A stretch of DNA of 64,000 nucleotides from Ruegeria conchae (GCF_000192475.1 NZ_AEYW01000022.1:124001-188000); one strand, 5' to 3'; shown: positions 45,296 through 54,915, counted from the stretch's first letter. The notes: generated from the sequence alone by a model not told the origin. Translations and numbers: made by a program.

Positions 45296-46701
45296 AGGCT
45301 TCGCGCGACTTCTGTTATCACGTCATATGCCATCAAAACATCGCTCTCAGTGGTTTCGAACTGCCCGGCCTGAAAGCGGATGACCAAATCACCGTCCATA
45401 CGGGTCTGGGTCAGATAAATCCGCCCGTCATCATTAATCGCGTTCACCAGTCGCAAGTTCAGGTCATCCAGGTCGGTGGCGCCCTGCGGCTCATATCGGA
45501 AGGTCCACAGCGACCACATTGGCGGCGTGACGATCCGAAAGTCCGGCTCAGCTGCCAGTCGATCATGCAGCGCGACCGACCAGTTGACATGATTGCGCAG
45601 CCGTTCACGCAGCTCCTCCAGCCCGTAGGTTCGGATGACAAACCACAGCTTCAATGCCCTGAACCGACGGCCCAGTGGCACCGACCACTCCGAGTAGTTG
45701 ATGATTCCGTCTTTCCCATGGGTTTTTAGGTACTCTGGGCTGATCGCTAACGTGCGGACCAAATCATCGGGGTTCTTCAAGAAATGTGCGCAGCAATCGA
45801 ACTGGACACCTAGCCATTTATGCGGATTGAAGACGATGCTGTCAGCTTGTTCGATACCCGGCCAGTATTTGCGATATTCGGGACAGATCATAGCAGAGCC
45901 GGCCCAGGCCGCGTCGACGTGCGAATAGAGCCCGTATTTACGCGCAATCTCAAGGCAGCGATCCACCGGATCAGTCGCCCCGGTTCCTGTTCCACCAACG
46001 CAAAGGATCACACCAGCTGGCTGTAAATCAGTGTCTAAATCAGCCTGAATCGCTGCTTCGAACGCGTTTGGATCCATCCCACGCCAATCACCTTGAACAG
46101 GAATGCGCACAAGATTGTCTTGTCCGATCCCCGAAGCCCAAATGGCGCGGTCGATTGAGGTATGTACTTCGGACGAGCAATAAACACGCAGTGGTTTTTG
46201 GCCAAAAAGACCCTGGCTGTTTCCTTGCCAGTTCATTGCCTTTTCGCGCATGGTCAACACAGCCGCCAGCGTCGCCGAAGAGGCGGAATCCTGTATGACC
46301 CCGGCAAATCCTTCAGGCAGGTCCAGCGCCTCGCGCAGCCAATCCATCATCCGCGTTTCCATCTCGGTCGCGGCGGGAGAGGTCTGCCACAGCATACATT
46401 GCGGCGCGATGGCACTGGCCAGGAATTCAGCAAGCACCGACGGCGCAGACGCGTTCGAGTTGAAATAGGCGAAGAATCGGGGGTGCTGCCAATGGGTGAT
46501 ACCGGGCATCACGATCTGTTCAAAATCGCGAAAAATACTTTCGATTGCTTCACCATGCTCGGGCGGATGGGCGGGTAAGGCGTTCAGAATATCGCCAGGC
46601 TCAGTTCTTGCACGAACGGGCTTGTCGCCAACGGTCAGGTGATAATCTTGTGTCCAATCAGCGATTTTTTTGCCCCATACGGAAAATTCGTCCCAATTCA
46701 T
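45292..46701 (-). CDS. PLP-dependent aromatic amino acid decarboxylase
   Basis: A 469-residue group II decarboxylase that would turn tyrosine, tryptophan or phenylalanine into the amine. MNWDEFSVWGKKIADWTQDY at 46701 is the start; an upstream in-frame start at 46746 has no support. The PLP lysine is in VFNPHKWLGVQFDC, and TSPAATEMETRMMDWLREAL, GVIQDSASSATLAAVLTMRE and HVDAAWAGSAMICPEYR are conserved. It is divergent from hpaR with a 149-bp shared promoter region, so HpaR may control it. Confidence 0.9.
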   Translation of the reverse strand: MNWDEFSVWGKKIADWTQDYHLTVGDKPVRARTEPGDILNALPAHPPEHGEAIESIFRDFEQIVMPGITHWQHPRFFAYFNSNASAPSVLAEFLASAIAPQCMLWQTSPAATEMETRMMDWLREALDLPEGFAGVIQDSASSATLAAVLTMREKAMNWQGNSQGLFGQKPLRVYCSSEVHTSIDRAIWASGIGQDNLVRIPVQGDWRGMDPNAFEAAIQADLDTDLQPAGVILCVGGTGTGATDPVDRCLEIARKYGLYSHVDAAWAGSAMICPEYRKYWPGIEQADSIVFNPHKWLGVQFDCCAHFLKNPDDLVRTLAISPEYLKTHGKDGIINYSEWSVPLGRRFRALKLWFVIRTYGLEELRERLRNHVNWSVALHDRLAAEPDFRIVTPPMWSLWTFRYEPQGATDLDDLNLRLVNAINDDGRIYLTQTRMDGDLVIRFQAGQFETTESDVLMAYDVITEVARSL

Positions 46702-46758
46702 TGCGGTCTCCTTGCGGCCAATCTGATCTGCCTGCTGAATAATCACTTCGACTCACCA

Positions 46759-46778
46759 TTAATAAACAAGTTAATTAA
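46759..46778. promoter_or_regulatory. AT-rich inverted repeat, candidate HpaR operator
   Basis: TTAAT-N10-ATTAA lies between the divergent decarboxylase and hpaR genes, within a run TTAATAAACAAGTTAATTAA. MarR-type regulators typically bind AT-rich inverted repeats of about this size in divergent promoters. Inference only. Confidence 0.35.
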
Positions 46779-46850
46779 AATCCAGCCCTGCAAGTTTGTG
46801 TGAACTTAGCAATCTATTGCGAAACAAAGGGAGTCGCGTCAAAATTAACC

Positions 46851-47231
46851 ATGACGAATAGTTTGCCGTTGACGTCTCGATCACTGCCGATTGCCTTGTT
46901 GCGTGCGCGTGAAAGGGTGATGGGGCCGATACGTAGTGTTTTAGCTGACGCTGGGATAACTGAACAGCAATGGCGCGTACTGCGCGTCTTGCAAGAAGAA
47001 GGTCCGCAAGAACCCACGCAGATCTCAGAACGCGCTTGTTTGTCGCTTCCCAGCCTGACTCGGATTCTGAAAAAGCTGGAAGATAAAAAGTTGATCAAAC
47101 GGCAGGCCGTCGAAAAAGATCGTCGTCGCCAGATCGTCGAAATCACCAAAGAAGGAATGCAGATTATTCATGCCAACTTGCCGGAAATGTTGCGGTTGGC
47201 GGCACAAACGCGCGAATTGATGGGGGGCTGA
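46851..47231 (+). CDS. hpaR: HpaR-type MarR regulator, C-terminus lost by a frameshift
   Basis: A MarR-family repressor of the homoprotocatechuate group. MTNSLPLTSRSLPIALLRAR at 46851 and the winged helix (ITEQQWRVLRVLQEEGPQEP, RACLSLPSLTRILKKLEDKK, KDRRRQIVEITKEGMQII) are intact. The frame stops after ELMGG at 47231. The stop follows a run of six G (47222-47227). With five G the frame would continue MGAEQHETLLNLLSELHDLKS to a TAA at 47286, which is the normal C-terminal dimer helix. So it is either a real truncation or a base-count error at the run. Confidence 0.88.
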   Translation: MTNSLPLTSRSLPIALLRARERVMGPIRSVLADAGITEQQWRVLRVLQEEGPQEPTQISERACLSLPSLTRILKKLEDKKLIKRQAVEKDRRRQIVEITKEGMQIIHANLPEMLRLAAQTRELMGG

Positions 47232-47438
47232 GCAACACGAAACACTGCTGAATCTTTTGAGCGAACTACACGACTTAAAAAGCTAATTACTCAAGCTGAA
47301 TAGACTCTAAACAATGGACTTTTATTTATTTTTGGGCAGCAATTCCTGCATCGGTTCCTGAGTTTGTACAATATCGATTGCCCGCGTCGTTCTAGCGTCG
47401 TAGCTTTAGGGTCACCTGGAACAAACGGTCTGACAAAG

Positions 47439-48335
47439 ATGGATGGGCCCAAGCCGCAAAATCCGGCACAGACTAAAGAATTCGCCACGCAGGATTTGAG
47501 CGAGCGCGTTGGAGCGCGTGTGCGGAAGGCCAGGCAAATGCGCGGCATTCCGCGCAGGGTTTTGTCGGAAAGCTCGGGTGTTTCGCCCCGGTATCTAGCT
47601 CAACTCGAAGCTGGTGAGGGTAATATCTCGATCGGAGTATTGCATCGGATTGCGCAGGCGCTGGATTACAAGGCCGAATGGCTGATCGGCGAAGAAGATC
47701 CCTGGGATTCCGATGGTTTGCAGATGCTCGAACTGTTCCGGCAGGCCAGCGATGACATCAAAGACAACGTCATGAGGGCACTGCGTCCCGATCCTGCTGA
47801 GAATGCTCGGGCACAGCGGGTCTGTCTGATCGGTTTACGTGGCGCGGGGAAATCAACGCTGGGTGCTTTGCTTGGCGCTGCGCTTAAGCTGCCCTTTGTG
47901 GAACTGACGGCTCAGATCGAAGAAATGTCGGGGATGCCATTGGCTGAAGTCATGGCCTTCTACGGGCAAGAGGGATATCGCAACCTTGAAGCGCAAGCGT
48001 TGGACCGAGTCATTGCCGCCGATGATCGAATGGTTCTTGCTGTCGCTGGTGGGATCGTTTCAGAGCCTTCGACCTATACGACATTGCTGAGCCGGTTTCA
48101 CACCGTCTGGCTTCGGGCGACACCCACCGAGCATATGGAAAGGGTGCGCGCGCAAGGCGACGAACGTCCCATGGCAGGAAATCCAAAAGCAATGGAGCAG
48201 CTCAAGTGCATACTCGCCAGTCGCGAGGCATTGTACGGGCGTGCGAACGCTCAGCTGGATACATCTGGGCAGACCGAGAATGAGTCGATCAGAGATCTGA
48301 TGGAGCTTGTCGAAGAACATGGTTTCTTGAGGTAA
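47439..48335 (+). CDS. boxR: BoxR-like regulator: HTH plus shikimate-kinase-like domain
   Basis: A 298-residue protein with an XRE-type helix-turn-helix (GARVRKARQMRGIPRRVLSE, SGVSPRYLAQLEAGEGNISI) and a C-terminal P-loop domain resembling shikimate kinase (CLIGLRGAGKSTLGALLGAA). The combination is that of BoxR, which binds benzoyl-CoA and controls aerobic benzoate degradation. MDGPKPQNPAQTKEFATQDL at 47439 is the best start. No box genes are nearby, and it follows hpaR on the same strand. Confidence 0.88.
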   Translation: MDGPKPQNPAQTKEFATQDLSERVGARVRKARQMRGIPRRVLSESSGVSPRYLAQLEAGEGNISIGVLHRIAQALDYKAEWLIGEEDPWDSDGLQMLELFRQASDDIKDNVMRALRPDPAENARAQRVCLIGLRGAGKSTLGALLGAALKLPFVELTAQIEEMSGMPLAEVMAFYGQEGYRNLEAQALDRVIAADDRMVLAVAGGIVSEPSTYTTLLSRFHTVWLRATPTEHMERVRAQGDERPMAGNPKAMEQLKCILASREALYGRANAQLDTSGQTENESIRDLMELVEEHGFLR

Positions 48336-48343
48336 TACAGGCT

Positions 48344-49558
48344 CTATTTAGGGTCTTTCAGCCAGTTTCTAGCGAATTCTATGGTGTCTAGATCAGCGAA
48401 TCGTCGAACCCGGTCAAGTTCCGCCTCTAGCCGTCGGGTTCTTGCATCGGACCAGAGGACCGACTGCTCGGGCCACATTGCCCGAACATGCAGATTGCCG
48501 TGATTACGGTGTGCCTTCATGTCGATACGGCCGATCATGCGGCTCCGCTCCATCAAGGGGAAGACGTAGTATCCGTAAATGCGCTTGGGCTCGGGGACGA
48601 ACACTTCGATGCGATAATGAAACCCAAATAGGCGTTCCGCGCGTTTACGATCGCGCAACATGGGATCAAAAGGACTAAGAACCCTGATCCGACCGGGCGC
48701 TTCTGGCAGCGCTGCCACCTGTTCGGATATTTCGGGCCGTGCAAAGACTTTGCGGTCATTCCCATCCGCACACTCTACGAATACTTCTGCGATTATTCCC
48801 TTTGTCAGAGCCTGATCACACCACGCCTTTGCCTCGCCGGCGCTGACGGTATCCCAAAATGCAGCCAGCTCTCCTGACGTGGCAAAGCCCAGCCGGTCGA
48901 GTGCCGCGTTACAAAGCCAATCCACGGTTGCATCTACGTCGCACGCTATGCTGCCGGGGCAAAGTTGGGTGTCGATAACCCGCTCCGTCAGATCATAGCG
49001 TTTCTGAAACCCCTCACGACCGATTACAGTCAGCGCCCCGGATCGCCAAAGGTATTCCAGCGCTGTTTTTGACGGATGCCAATCCCACCAACCACCAGAC
49101 CCCTTTTTTTCATCCTTGCCCACATCAGATGATCCGACGGGACCATGATCGCGAATGTGCTGAAGAACAGATTCGAATCTCTGTTCAAAGCCATCACGTC
49201 GCCAGTTCTTCCATCGGGCTTTCAGCATGTCGGCATCGCGAAGGAACCGCAGGTGCCAATGGCGATAGAAATCCATCGGGATAACGGCAGCGTCATGGGT
49301 CCAGTGTTCGAACAGCGCCCGATCACGCTCGTAAAGTCGCTTGAGGTTGCGCGGGCGATAGCTTGGTCGCCGCGCATACAGGATCATATCATGGGCGCGT
49401 GCGACCGTGTTGATGCTGTCGAGCTGCACAAAACCCAGGCGGTGGATCAATCGCAACAGATCCTCACCTTTAGAACCGCCTGCCGGCTGCTCCAGCAGCG
49501 CGTGGCGATCCATGAACATTGTCCGCGCTTGGCGGTTGTTCAGGCGTTGCAGGGTCAT
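48344..49558 (-). CDS. AlkX/YcaQ-type winged-helix DNA glycosylase
   Basis: A 404-residue protein of the HTH_42 (AlkZ/YcaQ) family that repairs bulky alkyl or crosslink DNA damage. It starts MTLQRLNNRQARTMFMDRHA. The catalytic motif Q-x-D is in LGFVQLDSINTVARAHDMIL (near 48-50), as in the YcaQ-like branch rather than the QxQ of AlkZ. ARRPSYRPRNLKRLYERD follows, and the C-terminal half has FHYRIEVFVPEPKRIYGYYV and LMERSRMIGRIDMKAHR. It converges on boxR with 8 bp between stops. Confidence 0.88.
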   Translation of the reverse strand: MTLQRLNNRQARTMFMDRHALLEQPAGGSKGEDLLRLIHRLGFVQLDSINTVARAHDMILYARRPSYRPRNLKRLYERDRALFEHWTHDAAVIPMDFYRHWHLRFLRDADMLKARWKNWRRDGFEQRFESVLQHIRDHGPVGSSDVGKDEKKGSGGWWDWHPSKTALEYLWRSGALTVIGREGFQKRYDLTERVIDTQLCPGSIACDVDATVDWLCNAALDRLGFATSGELAAFWDTVSAGEAKAWCDQALTKGIIAEVFVECADGNDRKVFARPEISEQVAALPEAPGRIRVLSPFDPMLRDRKRAERLFGFHYRIEVFVPEPKRIYGYYVFPLMERSRMIGRIDMKAHRNHGNLHVRAMWPEQSVLWSDARTRRLEAELDRVRRFADLDTIEFARNWLKDPK

Positions 49559-49564
49559 GGGATC

Positions 49565-50605
49565 CTAGCGTCGTTTTAGCGTGTCACCAAAGCTGATCTT
49601 AGGGGTCAAGGTGACACGGGCATCAACCTCTGACTCTGGATCGGCCAGCTTTGCCGCGATGATTTCTGCAGCGGTGCGCCCGATCTCGGTTCGGCAGGCA
49701 TCCATCGTCGCCAGCTTACGCGGTAATCCTTGTAACAGCTCGACGTTGTTGAACCCGGCGAGGCCAATCTGACCAGGCACGTCTATCCCCTGATCCAGCA
49801 AATAAAGCAGCCCACCCGCGCCAATCATGTCGTTGGAATAATAAAGAAAATCTAACTCAGGCGAACGTTCCAGCATGGCATGCGTCATCTCTCGGCCCTT
49901 GGCCAGCGCTGAGCCGCCCGAATAAAACTCGCGATCTTCGATCTCGATCCCGTGCTTGCCGAGCACTTCGGTAAAGCCTTCAAACCGTTTGCGGGCACGG
50001 TGATCCAACGGCATCTTGGTACCCATGAAACCGATATGCTCATATCCAGCCTTCAGGATCGCCTGTGCCATCTCGCGTCCGGCGCGGCGGTGTGAGATTC
50101 CTACCATGGCATCGACGGGCTTGCCATCGGTATCCATGATCTCGACCACCGGAATGCCTGCCGAATCCAGCATGGCGCGGGCGGCTTCAGTATGTTCCAG
50201 CCCAGCAATGATCACGCCCGAAGGCCGCCACGAGAGCATCTCGTAGAGCACCTTTTCTTCCTTTTCAGGCAGATAGTCCGTGACACCGACCACCGGCTGA
50301 AGTTCAGTATCTTCCAGTACCTGATTGATGCCTGTCAGAACCTCGGGGAAAACCATGTTCGACAGCGATGGAATGATCACTGCCACAAGGTTCACCCGGC
50401 TTGATGCCAAGGCACCGGCGATCTTGTTGGGCACATATCCCAATTCCTTCGCAGCAGCCAGAACGCGGGTACGGGTGGCGTCCGATACATCTCCGCGATT
50501 GCGTAGCACCCGGCTGACTGTCATCTCCGACACTCCGGACGCTTCCGAAACATCACGAAGGGTAAGCGGGCGTTTTGTTTCTATTGTCACCGGGGATACC
50601 TGCAT
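49565..50605 (-). CDS. LacI-family transcriptional regulator
   Basis: A 346-residue repressor. The N-terminal HTH is LTLRDVSEASGVSEMTVSRV with the hinge helix following (VPNKIAGALASS). The periplasmic-binding-type effector domain carries LVAVIIPSLSNMVFPEVLTG, YYSNDMIGAGGLLYLLDQG and GLAGFNNVELLQGLPRKLAT. It resembles GntR-type gluconate regulators. No sugar genes are next to it; the AlkX gene begins 6 bp after its stop, so the two may be co-transcribed. The target is unknown. Confidence 0.88.
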   Translation of the reverse strand: MQVSPVTIETKRPLTLRDVSEASGVSEMTVSRVLRNRGDVSDATRTRVLAAAKELGYVPNKIAGALASSRVNLVAVIIPSLSNMVFPEVLTGINQVLEDTELQPVVGVTDYLPEKEEKVLYEMLSWRPSGVIIAGLEHTEAARAMLDSAGIPVVEIMDTDGKPVDAMVGISHRRAGREMAQAILKAGYEHIGFMGTKMPLDHRARKRFEGFTEVLGKHGIEIEDREFYSGGSALAKGREMTHAMLERSPELDFLYYSNDMIGAGGLLYLLDQGIDVPGQIGLAGFNNVELLQGLPRKLATMDACRTEIGRTAAEIIAAKLADPESEVDARVTLTPKISFGDTLKRR

Positions 50606-50705
50606 TGTTTGTTTCCGCGATGGTAGCGTGAACAGGGTGATCTGTTCAACTGTTGTGCAAAGCCGATGACAATCCGAATAAACCCGGTTACAGAAAGCGA
50701 AACGC

Positions 50706-50782
50706 GGCCCCGTGGCTCAACTGGATAGAGCAGCCCCCTCCTAAGGGGCAGGTTGCAGGTTCGAATCCTGCCGGGGTCGCCA
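50706..50782 (+). tRNA. tRNA-Arg (anticodon CCT)
   Basis: A full cloverleaf of 77 bases with CCA encoded: acceptor GGCCCCG/CGGGGTC with a G-T pair, D arm GCTC/GAGC, anticodon stem GCCCC/GGGGC with loop CTCCTAA (anticodon CCT), T arm GCAGG/CCTGC with loop TTCGAAT. It reads AGG codons. No integrase or direct repeat is visible beside it. Confidence 0.97.
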
Positions 50783-51002
50783 GACTATTCATACAAATAC
50801 TGCGCTTTCTAGCACTTAGATGCTTCCTGTACCCCGAATTGTGACATACATCGAAGAACCGGTTTAGCTTCCGCGACGACCTATGAGTGCTTAAGTCACC
50901 GCAAACAGGCTGACCTGAACGGTTTCAGGCCAAATGAATAGAGCAGAAGGTTTAAGTTGGTGACGCCACTGGTTTTAGATCAAAGCACTTTTGCAACACA
51001 CT

Positions 51003-52013
51003 CTATTGAGCTGCACGGCGCTCTTGTTCTGGCCAAAACTCATCGACCACGACATATGCGATGATCACGAAAATGGCCGCGCTGGCGACCTGCAATACTC
51101 TTGTGATGCTCTTGACGTCAGCCTCATCGGAAAACGGAGCGATCGAACCACCGTAAACGATCAGAACCGTTGTTAATGCCGAACCTGCAGCAGCGGCGAG
51201 CGGGACCTGCGATTTGCCAAGCGCTCCGAGTGTCAGGCAAATGAAAAAACCCAACAAAATTGGGGTAAGAATAACCGGAGCTATTACGTTTATTTCATAG
51301 CAGATGATTGAAACCGCCGCCCCGAGGAGATTAGCCGTCAGCATGGCTTTGGCCACCGTTTTGCCCATCGACGGCATGGCTGCAAGTTGTTGGCTAAGAA
51401 GCGCGACAAAGAATAGGACCAACAGGGCTGAAGCGCCGGACACAAAAAACGCCATCGCGAACGGAACCGTGACAAGCGACATTCTGGCGATCCGGCGATG
51501 CGGGTCAAAGTCAGGCGAAGTATTGGTCTTTTTCTGAGCCGCTGTGGGGGGGGCAGCTGGTATCAACACAAACATCAGCGTTGATATGAAACCTGCAAAT
51601 AGCAGGTTCAACGGTATCCAAAATACAAGCACCAATGCCAGATCCTGTGACTGCAGAACAAGGTTTGGGATCATCAATGCACCCATGAGGGCTATGACAC
51701 CAGGCAGGACGCCTGCACCTGAAACGGACCACATGAAAGACAGGATGATCCCAATGGCAACTAGAATCAAAAACACCACGGGATATGGGGCAAAGACTGA
51801 CGACAGCAGGAATGAAATGAACATCAGCCCGATCGAGAAGACAAAGAGCTTTGCAAATGCTGCCAAGGGCAAAGCCGCGGGCGCCTGAAGAAACAGTGCG
51901 GTGAAGACCGCTCCTACCACCGCAAGTGGCCACCCCAGAAATAAGCCCAAGGAGAATACCCCGGTGACGCCGAGTGCCAGGCGTACAACCGAATTTCGAT
52001 CCTCAGTACGCAT
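51003..52013 (-). CDS. DUF2955-family membrane protein
   Basis: A 336-residue membrane protein with about ten hydrophobic segments in two halves separated by a short polar linker (PPTAAQKKTNTSPDFDPHRR). It starts MRTEDRNSVVRLALGVTGVF. DUF2955 proteins resemble the membrane half of aromatic-acid (fusaric acid/AaeB-type) efflux systems, and it overlaps the HlyD-type gene by 11 bases. This points to a two-part export pump. The substrate is unknown. Confidence 0.82.
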   Translation of the reverse strand: MRTEDRNSVVRLALGVTGVFSLGLFLGWPLAVVGAVFTALFLQAPAALPLAAFAKLFVFSIGLMFISFLLSSVFAPYPVVFLILVAIGIILSFMWSVSGAGVLPGVIALMGALMIPNLVLQSQDLALVLVFWIPLNLLFAGFISTLMFVLIPAAPPTAAQKKTNTSPDFDPHRRIARMSLVTVPFAMAFFVSGASALLVLFFVALLSQQLAAMPSMGKTVAKAMLTANLLGAAVSIICYEINVIAPVILTPILLGFFICLTLGALGKSQVPLAAAAGSALTTVLIVYGGSIAPFSDEADVKSITRVLQVASAAIFVIIAYVVVDEFWPEQERRAAQ

Positions 52014-53067
52014 AGGACAGGATTGATACCAAACGGATATAGGTCCGACCTACCACGTTCAGCAGAGTGTTTTCGCTCAGATACATGATAACGTCGGCCT
52101 GCCCATTAAGCTGGAAGCGCAAGTCGTCTTCGGCATTCCCGGCTTCGTAGCCAGGCAATACGATCCGCACTGGAAAGCGTTCAGGCTCACGAAGAAATCC
52201 TTTGGTGCTGGGCGGGCTGGCCAACTGGCCGGGCTCATCCCCACCGCTCAGGGAGACTGCTGCGCTGAAGCTCTCGATCACGCCTGGAACAATCTGGCCG
52301 GGATGCATGTCCAGTACCACATCGACAGGTGATCCTACCGAAGCCCGACCAAGGTTGTTTTCGGTAAAATACGCTTCGATCCAAACGTCTGTTGCATCCA
52401 GAAAAGTCAATAGGTTCTGGCCAGATCGCGCATATGTTCCGGGTGCGATCAACAAATTGGATATGACGCCTGTCGCTGGAGCACGCAGTTCTGTCCACTC
52501 GAGATTAAGCTCTGCATCCGCTAAGGCAGCCAACGCGCGCTGGATTTTCGGGTTGTCAATTCCGTCGTCGCCTAATCGCTGTTTGGCTTTTTCCAGATCC
52601 GCTTTGGCGTTTTCAAAATTTGCCTCGGATTCTGCCAGTTGCCCACGCGCGTCATCGGCCTTTGAAATTGCAATCAACCCTTTCTTTTCAAGCGCAAAAA
52701 CACGCTCGGACTGAATGCGCATCGTGTCTAGATCGCTTTGTGCCCTTGCCAGCTTTGCTTGTGCAGCGCTCACCTCTGCCGAAGATGCACCCACCTCCTG
52801 CGTGGCTGCCTCAAGATCAGCCTCGGCCTTGTCGCGATCAATTTCGTAGGGCCTTGGGTCAATTCGAACCAGAACATCACCGGCTGATACGACCTGACCG
52901 TTTTCGACAAGAACTTCGGTGACTGTACCGGTGACCTGTGGAACGATCTGTGTCGCAATTGCTTTTACTCGGGCATTCCCGGTAAATGGCGTTTTTCGGT
53001 CAGCGATCAGGTACCAGATTAAGAAGATAAGAATAACGGTCAGCGTGGTCCAAATCGTCTTTCTCAT
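52003..53067 (-). CDS. HlyD-family membrane-fusion protein
   Basis: A 354-residue periplasmic adaptor with an N-terminal membrane segment (TIWTTLTVILIFLIWYLIAD), a biotinyl-lipoyl-like domain (VPQVTGTVTEVLVENGQVVS, VLVRIDPRPYEIDRDKAEAD), a coiled coil of about 100 residues (AQAKLARAQSDLDTMRIQSE), and a second lipoyl half (LRAPATGVISNLLIAPGTYA). It overlaps the AI-2E-type gene start and the DUF2955 gene, so the three are co-translated. It resembles EmrA/AaeA adaptors. Confidence 0.9.
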   Translation of the reverse strand: MRKTIWTTLTVILIFLIWYLIADRKTPFTGNARVKAIATQIVPQVTGTVTEVLVENGQVVSAGDVLVRIDPRPYEIDRDKAEADLEAATQEVGASSAEVSAAQAKLARAQSDLDTMRIQSERVFALEKKGLIAISKADDARGQLAESEANFENAKADLEKAKQRLGDDGIDNPKIQRALAALADAELNLEWTELRAPATGVISNLLIAPGTYARSGQNLLTFLDATDVWIEAYFTENNLGRASVGSPVDVVLDMHPGQIVPGVIESFSAAVSLSGGDEPGQLASPPSTKGFLREPERFPVRIVLPGYEAGNAEDDLRFQLNGQADVIMYLSENTLLNVVGRTYIRLVSILSYAY

Positions 53068-54143
53068 TTCGCCGCTCCTTCAGCGGCACTCTCGACTTCG
53101 GGTGAGGTATCAATCCAAACCTTGAACAGTTCATAGAAGACAGCGAAGAGAACCGGCCCCATAAAGACGCCGATCAAACCGTACGCCATCATACCTCCGA
53201 GAACACCGATGAGGATGACCAACATAGGAGTCTCAAGGCCTTTTGAGATGAACACGGGTCTTAGGAAGCTGTCCATTATCATGACGGGAACGGCCAATAG
53301 GGTGAAGATCAAAGCAGTACCGCCGGACATGGAACTCCATGCGTAGATAATAACCGGTATAAGAACCAATCCGGGCCCGATTTGGATAATCGAGAGGATC
53401 AGGCAGATAAATGCGAGAGTGGCGGCCGAAGAAATCCCAAACAAGGCCAATAGTATCCAAACGCAGACAGCTTGAATGGCTGCTACGCCAATCACTCCTT
53501 TTGTCACGTTCCGAATTGTTGCGCCCGCCAATGTTACGAATTCTCCACCGCGCGGGGCGAAAACACGGTTTGCAAAGCGCTGAAGACCCTTGACCAAATT
53601 TGGCCCGGGGCTGAACAACGCCCCCATAATCAACACGGACAGAGCTAAGCCAAGTAGCCCGATACCGATGCCCAGCACTTTTCCGAAGAGCGATTTGGTG
53701 ATCTCAAGGATTTGCGCACCGTATTTGGCAAGCGCACCATCCAGGTTCCGTTCAAACATTCCCCACACGTCGGCAATTTTGCCCCCGACTAACGGTATTT
53801 CTTTCAGGCCTTCGGGTGCCGGTGGAATCTTTAATTCACCCTTGTCTGCTTGTTCCGCGAATTCGGACCCAAGTTCCGCGGCACCAGACACCGCAGTTGC
53901 GACTGGCCCGAGGGTTAGAACAAGGCCCAACAAAACCAAGATCGTCGTGGCAAGTTTTTTCCGACCTCCCAGCTTGGACTGCAGCCAATCAAATGCCGGG
54001 TAAAGCGCCACACATAGGATCGTTGCCCAGATAACCACGCTTGCAAGCGGCGCCACCATGACCAGGGCGCTGTAGAGGAATAATCCGAGAAAAAGCAATC
54101 GTATCGCTAGATCGACAATCTTTGCGTCCTGGGTCTTTTCCAT
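53064..54143 (-). CDS. AI-2E-family (PerM) transporter
   Basis: A 359-residue membrane protein of the AI-2 exporter/PerM superfamily. It has about eight membrane segments (LFLGLFLYSALVMVAPLASV, ILALFGISSAATLAFICLIL-like) and the family's central GIGLLGLALSVLIMG. LGGMMAYGLIGVFMGPVLFA near the C-terminus is the signature region. It is the first gene of the operon with HlyD and DUF2955. Substrates vary in this superfamily; here it may be an ion or small solute. Confidence 0.9.
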   Translation of the reverse strand: MEKTQDAKIVDLAIRLLFLGLFLYSALVMVAPLASVVIWATILCVALYPAFDWLQSKLGGRKKLATTILVLLGLVLTLGPVATAVSGAAELGSEFAEQADKGELKIPPAPEGLKEIPLVGGKIADVWGMFERNLDGALAKYGAQILEITKSLFGKVLGIGIGLLGLALSVLIMGALFSPGPNLVKGLQRFANRVFAPRGGEFVTLAGATIRNVTKGVIGVAAIQAVCVWILLALFGISSAATLAFICLILSIIQIGPGLVLIPVIIYAWSSMSGGTALIFTLLAVPVMIMDSFLRPVFISKGLETPMLVILIGVLGGMMAYGLIGVFMGPVLFAVFYELFKVWIDTSPEVESAAEGAAK

Positions 54144-54322
54144 TCCATCCCTCCACTATTTGTTATCTCAACATTACACTCAAAAAACTCGATATGTATA
54201 TTTATAATCTACCAAAGATCTTACAGTGGCCTGAAGACACAGATGAATCCGGATTAGCGCTTTAGCTGTTCTGGCTATAAAGCGATTGCGCATGACTTCT
54301 TGTGGGTTGAACCTTACGAGGC

Positions 54323-54649
54323 TTATTTTTCTGATTTCTCATCGTTCTGGGACAAAATGGTATCCGCCACAGTGGTTGCCGTGGTCACAAATATACCCAG
54401 GCCGACGATGATGTAGATCATCGTAAAGATCTTCCCCGCCGCGGTTTCCGGAGAAAAGTCACCAAATCCCACAGTCGAAATCGTCACGACAGAAAAATAG
54501 ATGGAATCGAGCCAGCTCCAGCCTTCGACATAATGATAAAACACCGATGCCCAAAGGATCATACCGGCCGTAAAGGCCAAAAGTCCCTTTACTCTGCCGT
54601 CCTTGAAGGCGACACCGATCCCTCGCGAAATTCTGGTTAGTGCATTCAT
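54323..54649 (-). CDS. two-TM potassium channel
   Basis: A 108-residue ion-channel protein with two membrane segments and the selectivity filter TVGFGD (residues 59-64) between them, preceded by the pore helix SIYFSVVTIS. It is a small KcsA-like subunit that would act as a tetramer. The ATG at 54649 (MNALTRISRGIGVAFKDG) has GTGAG upstream; an earlier ATG at 54676 lacks a ribosome site. No regulatory RCK domain is fused to it. Confidence 0.9.
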   Translation of the reverse strand: MNALTRISRGIGVAFKDGRVKGLLAFTAGMILWASVFYHYVEGWSWLDSIYFSVVTISTVGFGDFSPETAAGKIFTMIYIIVGLGIFVTTATTVADTILSQNDEKSEK

Positions 54650-54915
54650 TGCGATCTCACTTTCGAATAATTGCATTTGTATCAGAATTGAGGATTTTCG
54701 GAAGAAACAAAGCTGATGAACATGCCGCTAATTTCACGGAATGTTCCATAACTGCCAAAAAACAAACAGGGGCTTAAGGTCGTCACCGCTCTGGCGAAGG
54801 TTCTCGTTCGGAATAAACACCTTACCGATCTTCGGGATGGGAAACACTTCGATTCCGAAGAACTTTGCCCGCATGCCACCGCAAATAGCTTGTTTGCGAG
54901 CGAATGGGATTGTCA

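Noticed and set aside
50706..50782. Integrated element at tRNA-Arg(CCT)
   Set aside because: No integrase, no repeat of the tRNA 3' end downstream, and the following genes look like ordinary chromosomal operons.
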